A stretch of 8,720 nt of DNA from assembly GCA_030671095.1 (NCBI GenBank), contig DAOVAK010000083.1, positions 1 to 8,720 of the forward strand, in the 5' to 3' direction. How positions within the stretch are numbered: the stretch's first letter is position 1; each line of letters opens with the position of its first letter. The position numbers and the translations under genes were made by a program. This document shows positions 1 to 6,783 of this stretch, in pieces. The notes under the pieces were generated by a model, which worked only from the letters and a program-made list of their open reading frames with translations, searched no databases and was not told where the DNA came from. This DNA comes from Deltaproteobacteria bacterium (GTDB lineage: Bacteria; Desulfobacterota; DSM-4660; Desulfatiglandales; HGW-15).

Positions 1-119
1 CGGAGGTGGAGATGTTTGCAGGCAAAATGATCCAGCTCGGCAAAGCGCTTGATATTCCGGTTCCTGTAAATGAAGCCTTTTTTAGAATAATAAAGGTGAT
101 AGAGGAATATTATGATTAG
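1..119 (+). CDS. C-terminal end of a 2-dehydropantoate 2-reductase-like protein (partial)
   Basis: Only the last 38 codons are present, read from base 3 and ending in TAG at 117-119; the 5' part lies outside the window. The residues include the stretch GKMIQLGKALDIPVPVNEAF, which resembles the end of the ApbA/PanE C-terminal helical domain, where a G-x-x-x-x-LGK-x-x-x-I-P-x-P-x-N-E segment precedes the last helix. In that family the enzyme reduces ketopantoate to pantoate with NADPH, on the route to pantothenate and CoA. Many paralogues of the family act on other 2-keto acids, so the substrate is not certain. The gene is followed on the same strand by an acyl-CoA synthetase alpha subunit after about 90 bases, so co-transcription is possible. 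The call rests on a short tail only. Confidence 0.6.
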   Translation, partial: EVEMFAGKMIQLGKALDIPVPVNEAFFRIIKVIEEYYD

Positions 120-209
120 GACAGGAGCCCGGAGCATCCCGGAAAAAGAGAATTTGCCTCTAACAAACTTGAACCCATAAACCCTAGGGCAGCTAGCAAA
201 GGGATCGCT

Positions 210-1628
210 GTGGACAGGGATGATGTGCAAGGACTGATTGCCCAACTGGATTCGCTGTTTGAAGCCGCATCCGTGGCCATTGTAGGGGTACCCAGAGGAA
301 TGAAAATGGGCAAACTGTTCCTCGTGGCCCTTCTGGAACAGGGGTTTCCAGGAGACATCTATCCTGTCAATCCACAGGCAGAAGAGATCGATGGGCTCAA
401 GGCCTATCCCAGCATCTCGGCCATCCCCGGGCCTGTGGATCTGGCCATCGTCCTGGTTCCACACGATCATGCCCTCCCCGTGGTCAAGGAGTGTGCGAGC
501 AAAGGGGTGAAAGGGGCCGTGCTCTTCACCGCGGGATACAAGGAGACAGGGACGGCGGAAGGCAGGGCCCTGGAAGAGGAACTTGTGCGTGTGGCCCGTT
601 CTTCAGGCATGCGGCTCATCGGGCCCAATGGCATGGGCCTGTACTGCCCCAAGACAGGTCTTTCCTTCTTTCCACAAGTTTCCAAGGAACCCGGAACCGT
701 GGGCATTATCTCCCACAGTGGATCCCTGACCAATATCCTGGGGCGTCTGGCCTCCCAGAAAGGGATCCGATTCAGCAAGGTGGTAAGTTTGGGAAATGAA
801 TGTGACCTGACGAGTGCAGACTTTCTCACCTATCTGGGAAGCGATCCTGATACACGGGTGATCGGAGCCTATTTAGAAGGTATCAAAGACGGTCCCTTTT
901 TCCTCAATGCCCTCAGAAAGGCCTCGCTGGAGAAGCCGGTGATTCTGTGGAAGTTGGGGCTGACCCAGGAAGGGGGCCGGGCGGCGGCCTCTCACACCGG
1001 GGCCCTGGCTGGCTCGAGGGAGATATGGGAAGGTGTGGTTCAGCAAAGTGGGGCTGTTCCGGTAGTGGGATTCGAGGTTTGGGTGGACGCCTTGATGGGA
1101 TTCTCGTTACTCCCTTTTGGGGTGGGAGACCGTGTGGCGATCATTTCCGGGCCGGGCGGACTGGCCGTGTCAGCAGCCGAGGCCTGTGGAAACAATGGAC
1201 TCAGGCTGGCTCGACTTTCACCAGAGACGCGGTCCGTTATGGCCAAGTTTGTTCCTCCCACAGGCACGAGCCTTCAAAACCCTGTAGATGTGGGGCTTAC
1301 GGCATCCCTGGATGTTGAAATATATGTGCAGGCAGCGAGGACTGTTGCTGCAGATCCCGGGGTGGATACCGTGGTCATTGCGGGCATAGGGCTGAACCCC
1401 GGGGGAAACCAACGATATACGGACGCCGTGATCCAGGCCCATAAGGATTCTCAAAAGCCCTTTCTCATGGTGAAAATTCCTGGATTCGACCCTGCGCTTG
1501 CTCAAAGGTTCTGTGAGGCGGGAGTTCCGTTTTTCGAGACAGCAGAGCGCGCCATGAGCACTTATGCGAAGGTCCGGCGTTATCAGCTCTGGCGTGAGGC
1601 AGGGGGGGCGTCAGGCTCCAAGGATTGA
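210..1628 (+). CDS. ADP-forming acyl-CoA synthetase (acetate-CoA ligase type), alpha subunit
   Basis: The 472-residue protein has the order of an ACD alpha subunit. A Rossmann CoA-binding domain covers about residues 15-130 (SVAIVGV at 21-27). Two succinyl-CoA-ligase-like domains follow, at about 150-290 and 300-460. SHTGALAG (261-268) carries His262, which matches the histidine phosphorylated during catalysis in archaeal ACDs. The family interconverts acyl-CoA + ADP + Pi and acid + ATP + CoA in the cytoplasm, together with an ATP-grasp beta subunit. No beta domain is fused here and no beta gene is in the window. The GTG start is chosen because the reading frame from 120 has no ATG before the CoA-binding domain, and AAAGGG lies about six bases upstream of it. 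Two oddities: the family's usual GPNC-x-G motif reads GPNGMG (138-143), and SQSGS reads SHSGS (168-172). The last 46 bases overlap the 3' end of the opposing MBL gene. The acyl substrate cannot be read from the sequence. Confidence 0.88.
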   Translation: MDRDDVQGLIAQLDSLFEAASVAIVGVPRGMKMGKLFLVALLEQGFPGDIYPVNPQAEEIDGLKAYPSISAIPGPVDLAIVLVPHDHALPVVKECASKGVKGAVLFTAGYKETGTAEGRALEEELVRVARSSGMRLIGPNGMGLYCPKTGLSFFPQVSKEPGTVGIISHSGSLTNILGRLASQKGIRFSKVVSLGNECDLTSADFLTYLGSDPDTRVIGAYLEGIKDGPFFLNALRKASLEKPVILWKLGLTQEGGRAAASHTGALAGSREIWEGVVQQSGAVPVVGFEVWVDALMGFSLLPFGVGDRVAIISGPGGLAVSAAEACGNNGLRLARLSPETRSVMAKFVPPTGTSLQNPVDVGLTASLDVEIYVQAARTVAADPGVDTVVIAGIGLNPGGNQRYTDAVIQAHKDSQKPFLMVKIPGFDPALAQRFCEAGVPFFETAERAMSTYAKVRRYQLWREAGGASGSKD

Positions 1629-2740
1629 ATGGTAAATTCAAAGTTCGTGCTGCCGGTGGCCATATATCTGTTGTCTTCCGTCAAACCCACATCTTCACTG
1701 GCACATAGTAGCTCGCAATGGCTAATGATTTCATTCTCAGCCAACAACATCCCAAACCCCCTCAATAAACGCTCTTCAAAATGCTCCATCGCAATTTCCT
1801 GGGCGCTTTTTGGGCCCCGGCCCAGGATTTTCAGGATGTGGGCACACCTCGAAATGTGATGCTCGATCAATTCATCCACCCTTGCAACCAGATTCAGCGC
1901 ATTCCATTGGCCGTCATAAAAAAGCCGATGTGCCGGCAGAACGAGCAAGTCAGGCAATTTTTCTCCAATCCCCCGTAGTTTTTTGAGAGACTTGATATAG
2001 GCTGTGAGCCCGTAGATGGATTGGGCAGAGGTATACTCCGGCTCCAGTACCTTGCTCACATCCTTGAAGAACGCCTCCCTCGAAGGAACGGGGGTAATAC
2101 CTGGGAGTATGGTGTCCCCCACAATAATCGCCTCATCCCCCAACAAGATGGCCAGGGAATCCGGACTGTGCCCCGGCACATGATAAATGTGTGCCGTGTC
2201 GCCCATCTCCATGTCGGTGTCTCCAATCGCTTGAATCTCGAGCTTGCTCCGCTCTCGTTGATACTCGAGACAGTATTCGGTGGTGTAGGACTCTGGCATA
2301 AAGCAGCGCCAGCATGAGGCGGGAAAATGCTTTCTGCCATCCGGAGGTGCGTGCTCCGGATAGTTACGAATGAGGCGACCATAAGTGACATGGGCCTTAA
2401 CTTTGGCTCCAGTCCGTTGCGCCATCTCAAAGAGTCCACCATCGTGATCCTCGTGGCCGTGGCTGATCAGAATAGAATCAAGCGCTTCAGCTGAGAGGCC
2501 AACAGACGCCATCATATTGAGAAGCGTCTTGCCCATACCGTGTTTGCCGGTGTCCACCAAAAAGGGTGATCCCGTGAGTACCACATAATTCCACGTGGGA
2601 CCCAGATCCCATCCGCCCCCATAGAAGTTCTCGGTGGGGAGACCGAAGATCTCAAGGCCGGAGGGGAGCCTGAACCGGATCGGCATATTGTTCCCGCTGG
2701 CATCACCTTTTGCCAGGATTTCCACCATGTCCTGGAGCAT
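1583..2740 (-). CDS. Metallo-beta-lactamase-fold hydrolase with C-terminal winged-helix-like region
   Basis: The 385-residue protein has all the usual metal ligands of the MBL superfamily. HGHEDH at 94-99 supplies His94, His96, Asp98 and His99; His191 is in VPGHSPDS, Asp209 in VGDT and His271 in LPAH. A two-metal hydrolase is therefore likely. Residues about 285-350 look like the helical, winged-helix-type tail of LACTB2/glyoxalase II-like members. A segment at 138-160 with Cys143, Cys146 and Cys157 looks like an insertion. The ATG at 2740 is preferred over a possible start 61 codons upstream, because it has an AGGAG ten bases before it and the longer version would run into the upstream gene. 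It starts 4 bp after the stop of the second synthetase alpha gene, so the two are almost certainly one operon. Thioester or lactone hydrolysis linked to acyl-CoA metabolism is plausible from context, but the substrate is unknown. The 3' end overlaps the converging gene by 46 bp. Confidence 0.85.
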   Translation of the reverse strand: MLQDMVEILAKGDASGNNMPIRFRLPSGLEIFGLPTENFYGGGWDLGPTWNYVVLTGSPFLVDTGKHGMGKTLLNMMASVGLSAEALDSILISHGHEDHDGGLFEMAQRTGAKVKAHVTYGRLIRNYPEHAPPDGRKHFPASCWRCFMPESYTTEYCLEYQRERSKLEIQAIGDTDMEMGDTAHIYHVPGHSPDSLAILLGDEAIIVGDTILPGITPVPSREAFFKDVSKVLEPEYTSAQSIYGLTAYIKSLKKLRGIGEKLPDLLVLPAHRLFYDGQWNALNLVARVDELIEHHISRCAHILKILGRGPKSAQEIAMEHFEERLLRGFGMLLAENEIISHCELLCASEDVGLTEDNRYMATGSTNFEFTIQSLEPDAPPASRQS

Positions 2741-2744
2741 CTTT

Positions 2745-4226
2745 CTAGATCTCCTGTTTAGCTTCTGCTGTGCCAGAAACCAGTTTTTTCCGCAGGTCCG
2801 AATACCGAAGCAGGGCCTGAAGCGCCCCTGCCGCACGAGTCGGCTCTGGAAACACCGCAACGCCCCGCTGCAAAAGTCCCCGTATGAACTGATCCTCAAG
2901 GCTGCGATACGTGTAGCCCACAAAAAGTTTGTCAGAATTATTTATGAGGCGTACAACAGATTCGCACTGCTCATCCATGAGTTTGCTGCTCTGCTCAGGG
3001 ATCTGGTCCTCAGGGATCCCCATGTGTTCCAGCGCTCGCCGAACCACCTTTGCCACCGTAAGAAAATAGACGAGCAATATGTCCACGTTGCTGTCCTCAA
3101 CGAGCACCTTGGGGATGTCCGTAAAGTATTGCAGAGGGTCTTTGATAAAGGTGAGATCCACGGGGTTGTTTCTGCTACTCGTGTGAGGGAGTAGAGAGTC
3201 CAGTTTCTCCAGCGTCTCAACAGAGAGGGGCGGAAGTTCAAGACCCGCCCGACCGCAGGCGTCAGCTGCTGCGGCACCAGGCCCACCTGAATGGGTCTGA
3301 ATCACCACCCTGCGTCCTTTAGGGGTGGGCAAACCGCCCAGGGCCCAGCAGAAGTCAAAGAGTTCTGTGACGGATTGGGCCCGTATAATACCGGCTTGAC
3401 GAAAGATGCCCTCATACAAAAGGTCCGGTCCCGCCATAGCGCCGGTGTGAGATAAACTGGCACGCTTCCCTGTCTCAGACCCGCCCACGTAGAGGGCCAC
3501 AATGGGCTTGTGAGGAACAATAGACCTTGCCATGTCCACGAAGGCCCTGCCGCGCTTGATGGCCTCAATGTACAGGGCAATAACCCTTGTGTGGGGACAG
3601 GCCCCCAAATATTCCAGACAGTCCACAGTGTCGATGTTTGCCTCGTTTCCAACGCTGAATGCCGTGCTGAAGCCGAGGCTATATCTTGAGAGGTAATTGA
3701 ACATCTGGGTAACAAGGCTCCCGCTCTGAGATACCATGCCAATGTAGCCGGGAGCACCTTCATGGGGTAAGAAAGTGGTATTCAGCTTGTGGTGCGGGTT
3801 GGCCACGCCGATGCAGTTTGGGCCCAGAAAGCGAATACTGTATTTTTCTGCAATTTCTCTGAGGTGCTGTTCCAGGTCCACGCCTTCACCGCCCACCTCC
3901 TTGAAACCACCGGAAACGATGATGGCACGCTTGATGCCCTTCTGGCCGCATTCTTCCACGGTCTGAGGCACAATACGTGTGGGGAGCACAAGCACGGCCA
4001 GATCTGCCACCTCGGGCAGATCAAGGACGCTCCTGTATGCCTTGAGATTTCTTACCTGCTTTTCATTGGGGTGAACGGGATAGATGGCCCCTTCAAAGCC
4101 AAGCGCCTGGGTAGACGCGAGCAAGTTGGTTCCCATGGAAGTGATACGATTGGATGCCCCAAAAAACGCGATGCTTTTGGGATTGGCGATAGGGTAAAGG
4201 GGGCTCTCTTTGATTGAATCCAGCAT
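2745..4226 (-). CDS. ADP-forming acyl-CoA synthetase alpha subunit (second copy)
   Basis: The 493-residue protein is a paralogue of the alpha subunit at 210-1628. The CoA-binding domain has AFFGASN at 20-26, followed by YPVHPNE at 49-55 and the intact motif GPNCIG (135-140). SQSGS occurs at 166-170, and SLSHTGAMAGP carries the presumed phosphorylated His260. Domain order and length fit the alpha subunit of a two-subunit ACD, making ATP from acyl-CoA or the reverse. No ATP-grasp half is attached. An in-frame GTG at 4307 would add 27 residues, but that extension lies in a hairpin-rich leader and resembles no domain, so ATG 4226 is chosen; the ribosome binding site before it (CTGAGAG) is only moderate. 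The gene leads an operon with the MBL hydrolase 4 bp downstream. A promoter at about 4347-4374 and a terminator-like leader hairpin suggest control before the first codon. The acyl substrate is unknown. Confidence 0.88.
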   Translation of the reverse strand: MLDSIKESPLYPIANPKSIAFFGASNRITSMGTNLLASTQALGFEGAIYPVHPNEKQVRNLKAYRSVLDLPEVADLAVLVLPTRIVPQTVEECGQKGIKRAIIVSGGFKEVGGEGVDLEQHLREIAEKYSIRFLGPNCIGVANPHHKLNTTFLPHEGAPGYIGMVSQSGSLVTQMFNYLSRYSLGFSTAFSVGNEANIDTVDCLEYLGACPHTRVIALYIEAIKRGRAFVDMARSIVPHKPIVALYVGGSETGKRASLSHTGAMAGPDLLYEGIFRQAGIIRAQSVTELFDFCWALGGLPTPKGRRVVIQTHSGGPGAAAADACGRAGLELPPLSVETLEKLDSLLPHTSSRNNPVDLTFIKDPLQYFTDIPKVLVEDSNVDILLVYFLTVAKVVRRALEHMGIPEDQIPEQSSKLMDEQCESVVRLINNSDKLFVGYTYRSLEDQFIRGLLQRGVAVFPEPTRAAGALQALLRYSDLRKKLVSGTAEAKQEI

Positions 4227-4246
4227 ATCTCTCAGTTTCTCGCACG

Positions 4247-4303
4247 GCTGATGGGTCCTGCAAGCAGCAGGCAGACAAAAAGAAAGCCCTGCATCAGCAG
4301 GGC
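4247..4303 (-). promoter_or_regulatory. Leader RNA with terminator-like hairpin and possible antiterminator
   Basis: Between the predicted promoter and the ATG at 4226, the minus-strand transcript contains GCCCTGC-TGAT-GCAGGGC (4303-4286), a perfect 7-bp stem. TTTCTTTTT follows at once, as in an intrinsic terminator. A second hairpin, CCTGC-TGCTT-GCAGG, lies at 4271-4257. The segment GCTGATG at 4298-4292 is fully complementary to CATCAGC at 4253-4247, so an alternative fold could break the terminator stem. No gene on this strand ends just upstream, which makes a read-through terminator less likely than an attenuator for the synthetase-MBL operon. I do not recognise a known riboswitch or T-box. 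The base pairing is read directly; the regulatory role is inferred. Confidence 0.5.
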
Positions 4304-4346
4304 CCACGCTCTCTCATTTGGAACCGATGCTTTATTAGCCTAGAGG

Positions 4347-4374
4347 ATTATCTGTATTTCCCAGGAAATGTCAA
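4347..4374 (-). promoter_or_regulatory. Sigma70-type promoter for the synthetase-MBL operon
   Basis: On the minus strand a perfect -35 TTGACA (4374-4369) is followed after 16 bases by GATAAT (4352-4347), five of six matches to the -10 consensus. Transcription would start near 4340, giving a leader of about 115 nt before ATG 4226. The spacer contains the dyad TTTCC-TG-GGAAA, which could be an operator or chance. Confidence 0.65.
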
Positions 4375-4668
4375 GCCTCTTCTCACTTTTGGCTTAACAA
4401 CAGTTGCTGGCATATTACAAGAATTCATTGAGCAGGTATTTATATGCGTATCCTTAGGATTTAGGTCTGGCCTTTCGTTTTTTGGGTATTAGATTGAATA
4501 TACACACATCTCGTTCTCGAGATAACCGTGCCTCAGATGTAGAACAAATTTGTTCTTGTGTTCCGGAGCGAAATAGCGGAAAATTCCCCGCCGGTTTTCT
4601 TGAAGCGACACATTGGAGCGAAAATGCCCTGGTCTTTGGCGTTCTAAATCATTTACACGGAGTAGCTC

Positions 4669-5760
4669 ATGACGGAAGCGACGACGCAACGTCTCTCATT
4701 TTTGGATCGGTATCTGACGCTGTGGATATTTGTAGCCATGTTTATTGCCGTGTGTTGGGGATACTTCTTCCCTGGCATTCGCAACGTCATAAACTATTTT
4801 CAGGTAGGGACCACCAACATCCCAATCGCCATAGGCCTGATCCTCATGATGTATCCGCCTCTTGCCAAAGTGAAATATGAGCGATTGGGTGAGGCATTCA
4901 GAAACGTGAAGGTCCTGGGCCTCTCACTCATTCAGAACTGGGTCATCGGGCCCATTTTGATGTTCCTGCTGGCCGTCCTGTTTCTTTCGGGCCATCATGA
5001 ATATATGGTGGGCCTGATCATGATTGGTCTGGCCCGTTGTATTGCCATGGTCATCGTCTGGAACGACCTGGCCGCAGGAGACCGGGAGTACTGCGCCGGA
5101 CTGGTGGCATTCAACTCCATCTTTCAGGTCTTTTTTTTCTCTATTTACGCGTACATATTCATCACAGTGGTCCCCCAATGGTTGGGACTAGAAGGCGTTG
5201 TGGTGGAGGTATCCATTGGCCAGATCGCTGAAAGCGTGTTTATCTACCTTGGTATTCCTTTCCTTGGTGGCATGATCACCCGGTTCATCGGTCTGAAAAC
5301 GAAAGGACGCACCTGGTATGAGGAGAAATTCATTCCCAAGATCAGCCCGATCACCCTGATTGCCCTGCTCTTTACCATCCTCGTCATGTTTTCCCTCAAA
5401 GGCGAGTACATCGTCCAACTCCCACTGGACGTGGTGCGGATCGCCATACCCCTGTGCATCTATTTTGTAAGCATGTTCTTTGTCTCCTTCTTCATTTCCA
5501 TGAAGGTGGGCGCGACTTACGAGCAATCCACGACCCTGAGCTTTACGGCTGCCTCCAACAATTTTGAGCTGGCCATCGCCGTCGCCGTGGCGGTTTTTGG
5601 TATAGACTCTGGTCAGGCCTTTGCTGCGGTCATCGGGCCCTTGATGGAGGTGCCCGTCTTGATCAGTCTCGTGAACGTGGCCCTCTGGCTCAAGAGGAAG
5701 TATTTCCCCTATGCCATGGAAACGCCTTCCGGCGTATGCCACGTGACCTGTCAGCCATGA
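4669..5760 (+). CDS. acr3: ACR3-family arsenite efflux permease
   Basis: The 363-residue membrane protein has about ten hydrophobic segments (roughly 15-35, 49-63, 83-107, 113-133, 143-168, 187-206, 225-243, 254-278, 298-311 and 317-340), as expected for the BASS/ACR3 fold. Family signatures are clear: [16 protein letters not shown] around Cys124, the TM4 cysteine needed for arsenite transport in characterised members; [18 protein letters not shown] (294-311); and GPLMEVPV with Glu327, matching the essential C-terminal glutamate. Members export As(OH)3 from the cytoplasm using the proton motive force; some also carry antimonite. The ATG is supported by GGAG at 4659-4662, six bases upstream. 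No arsR, arsC, arsA or arsM is in the window, so this is an orphan ars gene with regulation elsewhere or through the palindromes upstream. The C-terminus contains two extra cysteines (357 and 361) that could bind metal, which is speculative. The family call is firm; the exact metalloid range is not. Confidence 0.9.
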   Translation: MTEATTQRLSFLDRYLTLWIFVAMFIAVCWGYFFPGIRNVINYFQVGTTNIPIAIGLILMMYPPLAKVKYERLGEAFRNVKVLGLSLIQNWVIGPILMFLLAVLFLSGHHEYMVGLIMIGLARCIAMVIVWNDLAAGDREYCAGLVAFNSIFQVFFFSIYAYIFITVVPQWLGLEGVVVEVSIGQIAESVFIYLGIPFLGGMITRFIGLKTKGRTWYEEKFIPKISPITLIALLFTILVMFSLKGEYIVQLPLDVVRIAIPLCIYFVSMFFVSFFISMKVGATYEQSTTLSFTAASNNFELAIAVAVAVFGIDSGQAFAAVIGPLMEVPVLISLVNVALWLKRKYFPYAMETPSGVCHVTCQP

Positions 5761-5796
5761 AATAGATCATCATCCTAAAAGAACCTTGCAATCCCA

Positions 5797-5845
5797 GATA
5801 ATTGATAACCCGTAATAAATAACCGATAACTGATAACTAATAACC
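5797..5845. repeat. Degenerate 7-bp tandem repeat (GATAACY type)
   Basis: Seven consecutive heptamers can be laid out: GATAATT, GATAACC, CGTAATA, AATAACC, GATAACT, GATAACT, AATAACC. The array begins 36 bp after the permease stop codon and codes for nothing evident. A similar array, with a different unit, lies after the stop at 7803. Confidence 0.75.
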
Positions 5846-5856
5846 AACAACACGTT

Positions 5857-5879
5857 GAGAGAAGCCCCGTGCTTTTCTC
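5857..5879 (+). terminator. Hairpin after the ACR3 gene, possible terminator
   Basis: GAGAGAAGC-CCCGT-GCTTTTCTC forms a 9-bp stem with one G-U pair and a 5-base loop, about 100 bp after the permease stop. No U-run follows it, so it may be an RNA-stabilising or factor-assisted site rather than a true intrinsic terminator. Confidence 0.4.
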
Positions 5880-5961
5880 ATTGATGCAAACCCAGATTTG
5901 GTCTAATGTTTGGTATCGTTCATAAGTGCTGGAATGTGATGCTGTTTATTCGGAGGCATTG

Positions 5962-5990
5962 CCGGAGATTCCGCTAGCCGGTTTCTTTTT
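5962..5990 (+). terminator. Weak stem followed by a T-rich run, possible intrinsic terminator
   Basis: CCGG at 5962-5965 can pair with CCGG at 5978-5981, with two further A-G/C-T pairs past a bulge. TTTCTTTTT follows at 5982-5990. It could end the permease transcript. The stem is short and bulged, so support is modest. Confidence 0.35.
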
Positions 5991-6124
5991 GAGATATCCC
6001 CTTTCGAAAAGGCTCATGGCCTCACGCTGAAGACTAGAGAAGTGGGAGAGGGATTATAGCCATGCCAACACTTTTGAACGTTGCTTAATCTTTGGATGTC
6101 AATGAGGGGTGGACAAACCGAGAC

Positions 6125-6778
6125 ATGGAAGCGGTGATTTTTGACTACGACGGAACCCTGGTTCATCTGAATATCGACTTTGGCGCCATGCGTCGGGACG
6201 TGGAAGAGGCCCTGGATGCGCACGGCATCAAGCCAGAAGATCTGAAAGGGTTTTACATCCTGGAAATGATCGATGAGGGGACCGGTCGTATCTCGAAAGA
6301 GAGCCGTTTGCAAGGTTCAGCTTTTTACAGAAAGTCTTATGAAATTGTGACCCAACATGAGTTGGCTGCCACAAAGGAAGGGAAAATTCTCCCAGGCGTG
6401 GTCCAGATGCTCGAGCTTTTGCGGAAACGGGGGGTGAAGGTGGGCGTCATCACCCGGAACTGTGACAAGGCCGTAAAAATGGTGTTTCCGCACCTGGAAC
6501 GTCTTTGTGACGTATATATACCTCGTGACGGGGTAAGTCGGGTCAAGCCGCACCCTGACCATCTGGGCCTGGCCTTAGAGAGGTTGGGTGTGGAGAACGC
6601 CATGCGCTGTTTGATGGTGGGAGACCACGTGCTGGACGTGGAAGGGGGAAAACGTATGGAGATGAAGACGGCCGGCGTATTGACAGGAAAGACCACACGC
6701 CGGCAGTTTATAGAGGCAGGGGCTGATTTTATTTTGGATGATGCAACAAAAGTCCTTGACCACATCTTCGGGGAGTGA
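6125..6778 (+). CDS. HAD-superfamily phosphatase (Gph-like)
   Basis: The 217-residue protein shows the four HAD motifs in order. Motif I is DYDGT at 7-11, with Asp7 as nucleophile and Asp9 as acid/base. Motif II is the Thr110 in GVITRN. Motif III is Lys141 in RVKPHP. Motif IV is GDHVLD at 166-171, with Asp167 and Asp171 for Mg2+. The spacing between motifs I and II fits an alpha-helical C1 cap, as in phosphoglycolate phosphatase and related small-molecule phosphatases, but the substrate cannot be assigned. The ATG at 6125 puts motif I at the usual position; an in-frame TTG at 6092 would add 11 residues. The GAGGGG at 6104-6109 is rather far (15 bases) from this ATG, so the start is not secure. 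It directly precedes the HypE-like gene, which suggests a shared role, perhaps dephosphorylating a related metabolite. Confidence 0.85.
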   Translation: MEAVIFDYDGTLVHLNIDFGAMRRDVEEALDAHGIKPEDLKGFYILEMIDEGTGRISKESRLQGSAFYRKSYEIVTQHELAATKEGKILPGVVQMLELLRKRGVKVGVITRNCDKAVKMVFPHLERLCDVYIPRDGVSRVKPHPDHLGLALERLGVENAMRCLMVGDHVLDVEGGKRMEMKTAGVLTGKTTRRQFIEAGADFILDDATKVLDHIFGE

Positions 6779-6783
6779 ATGCC

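Larger units (their letters stand above)
4227..4668. other. Divergent intergenic region with palindromes upstream of the ACR3 gene
   Basis: No gene is supported here. Besides the minus-strand promoter and leader, the part nearer the permease holds several inverted repeats. AGAACAAATTTGTTCT (4541-4556) is a perfect 16-bp palindrome. ATCTCG-TTCT-CGAGAT (4508-4523) has perfect 6-bp arms. ATCCT-T-AGGAT lies at 4450-4460. GGAGCGAAA occurs twice, at 4565-4573 and 4615-4623, exactly 50 bp apart. These are candidate regulator sites for the permease or for both divergent units. I could not pick a convincing plus-strand promoter. Confidence 0.5.
5761..6124. other. Intergenic region between ACR3 permease and HAD phosphatase
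   Basis: These 364 bases hold the heptamer repeat, the two hairpins listed separately and a small CCTTT-CGA-AAAGG hairpin at 6000-6012. No coding region on either strand is convincing. No clear -35/-10 pair was found for the HAD gene, although one must be expected here if the permease transcript ends before it. Confidence 0.5.

Noticed and set aside
112..180. A 22-codon frame (MIRTGARS...) beginning at the ATG that overlaps the end of the first gene.
   Set aside because: It is very short, has no convincing ribosome binding site and no recognisable sequence; the downstream synthetase start at 210 explains the region.
2741..2923. A 61-codon N-terminal extension of the MBL hydrolase.
   Set aside because: It overlaps the end of the upstream synthetase gene in another frame, and the ATG at 2740 has a good ribosome binding site.
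2634..3194. A 186-codon plus-strand frame opposite the synthetase and MBL genes.
   Set aside because: It is antisense to two well-supported genes with clear catalytic motifs and its translation has no domain-like features.
4214..4492. A 92-codon plus-strand frame in the divergent intergenic region.
   Set aside because: It runs over the minus-strand promoter, leader hairpins and the start of the synthetase gene, and its translation resembles no protein.
4541..4556. The 16-bp palindrome as a LexA (SOS) box.
   Set aside because: The half-sites GAAC and GTTC are separated by six bases, not the four of the Gram-positive box, and the adjacent gene is not an SOS gene.
5901..5929. A possible promoter (TTGGTC, 17 bases, CATAAG) upstream of the HAD gene.
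   Set aside because: The -35 matches only three of six positions and the -10 four of six, which is not above what chance gives in this AT-rich stretch.
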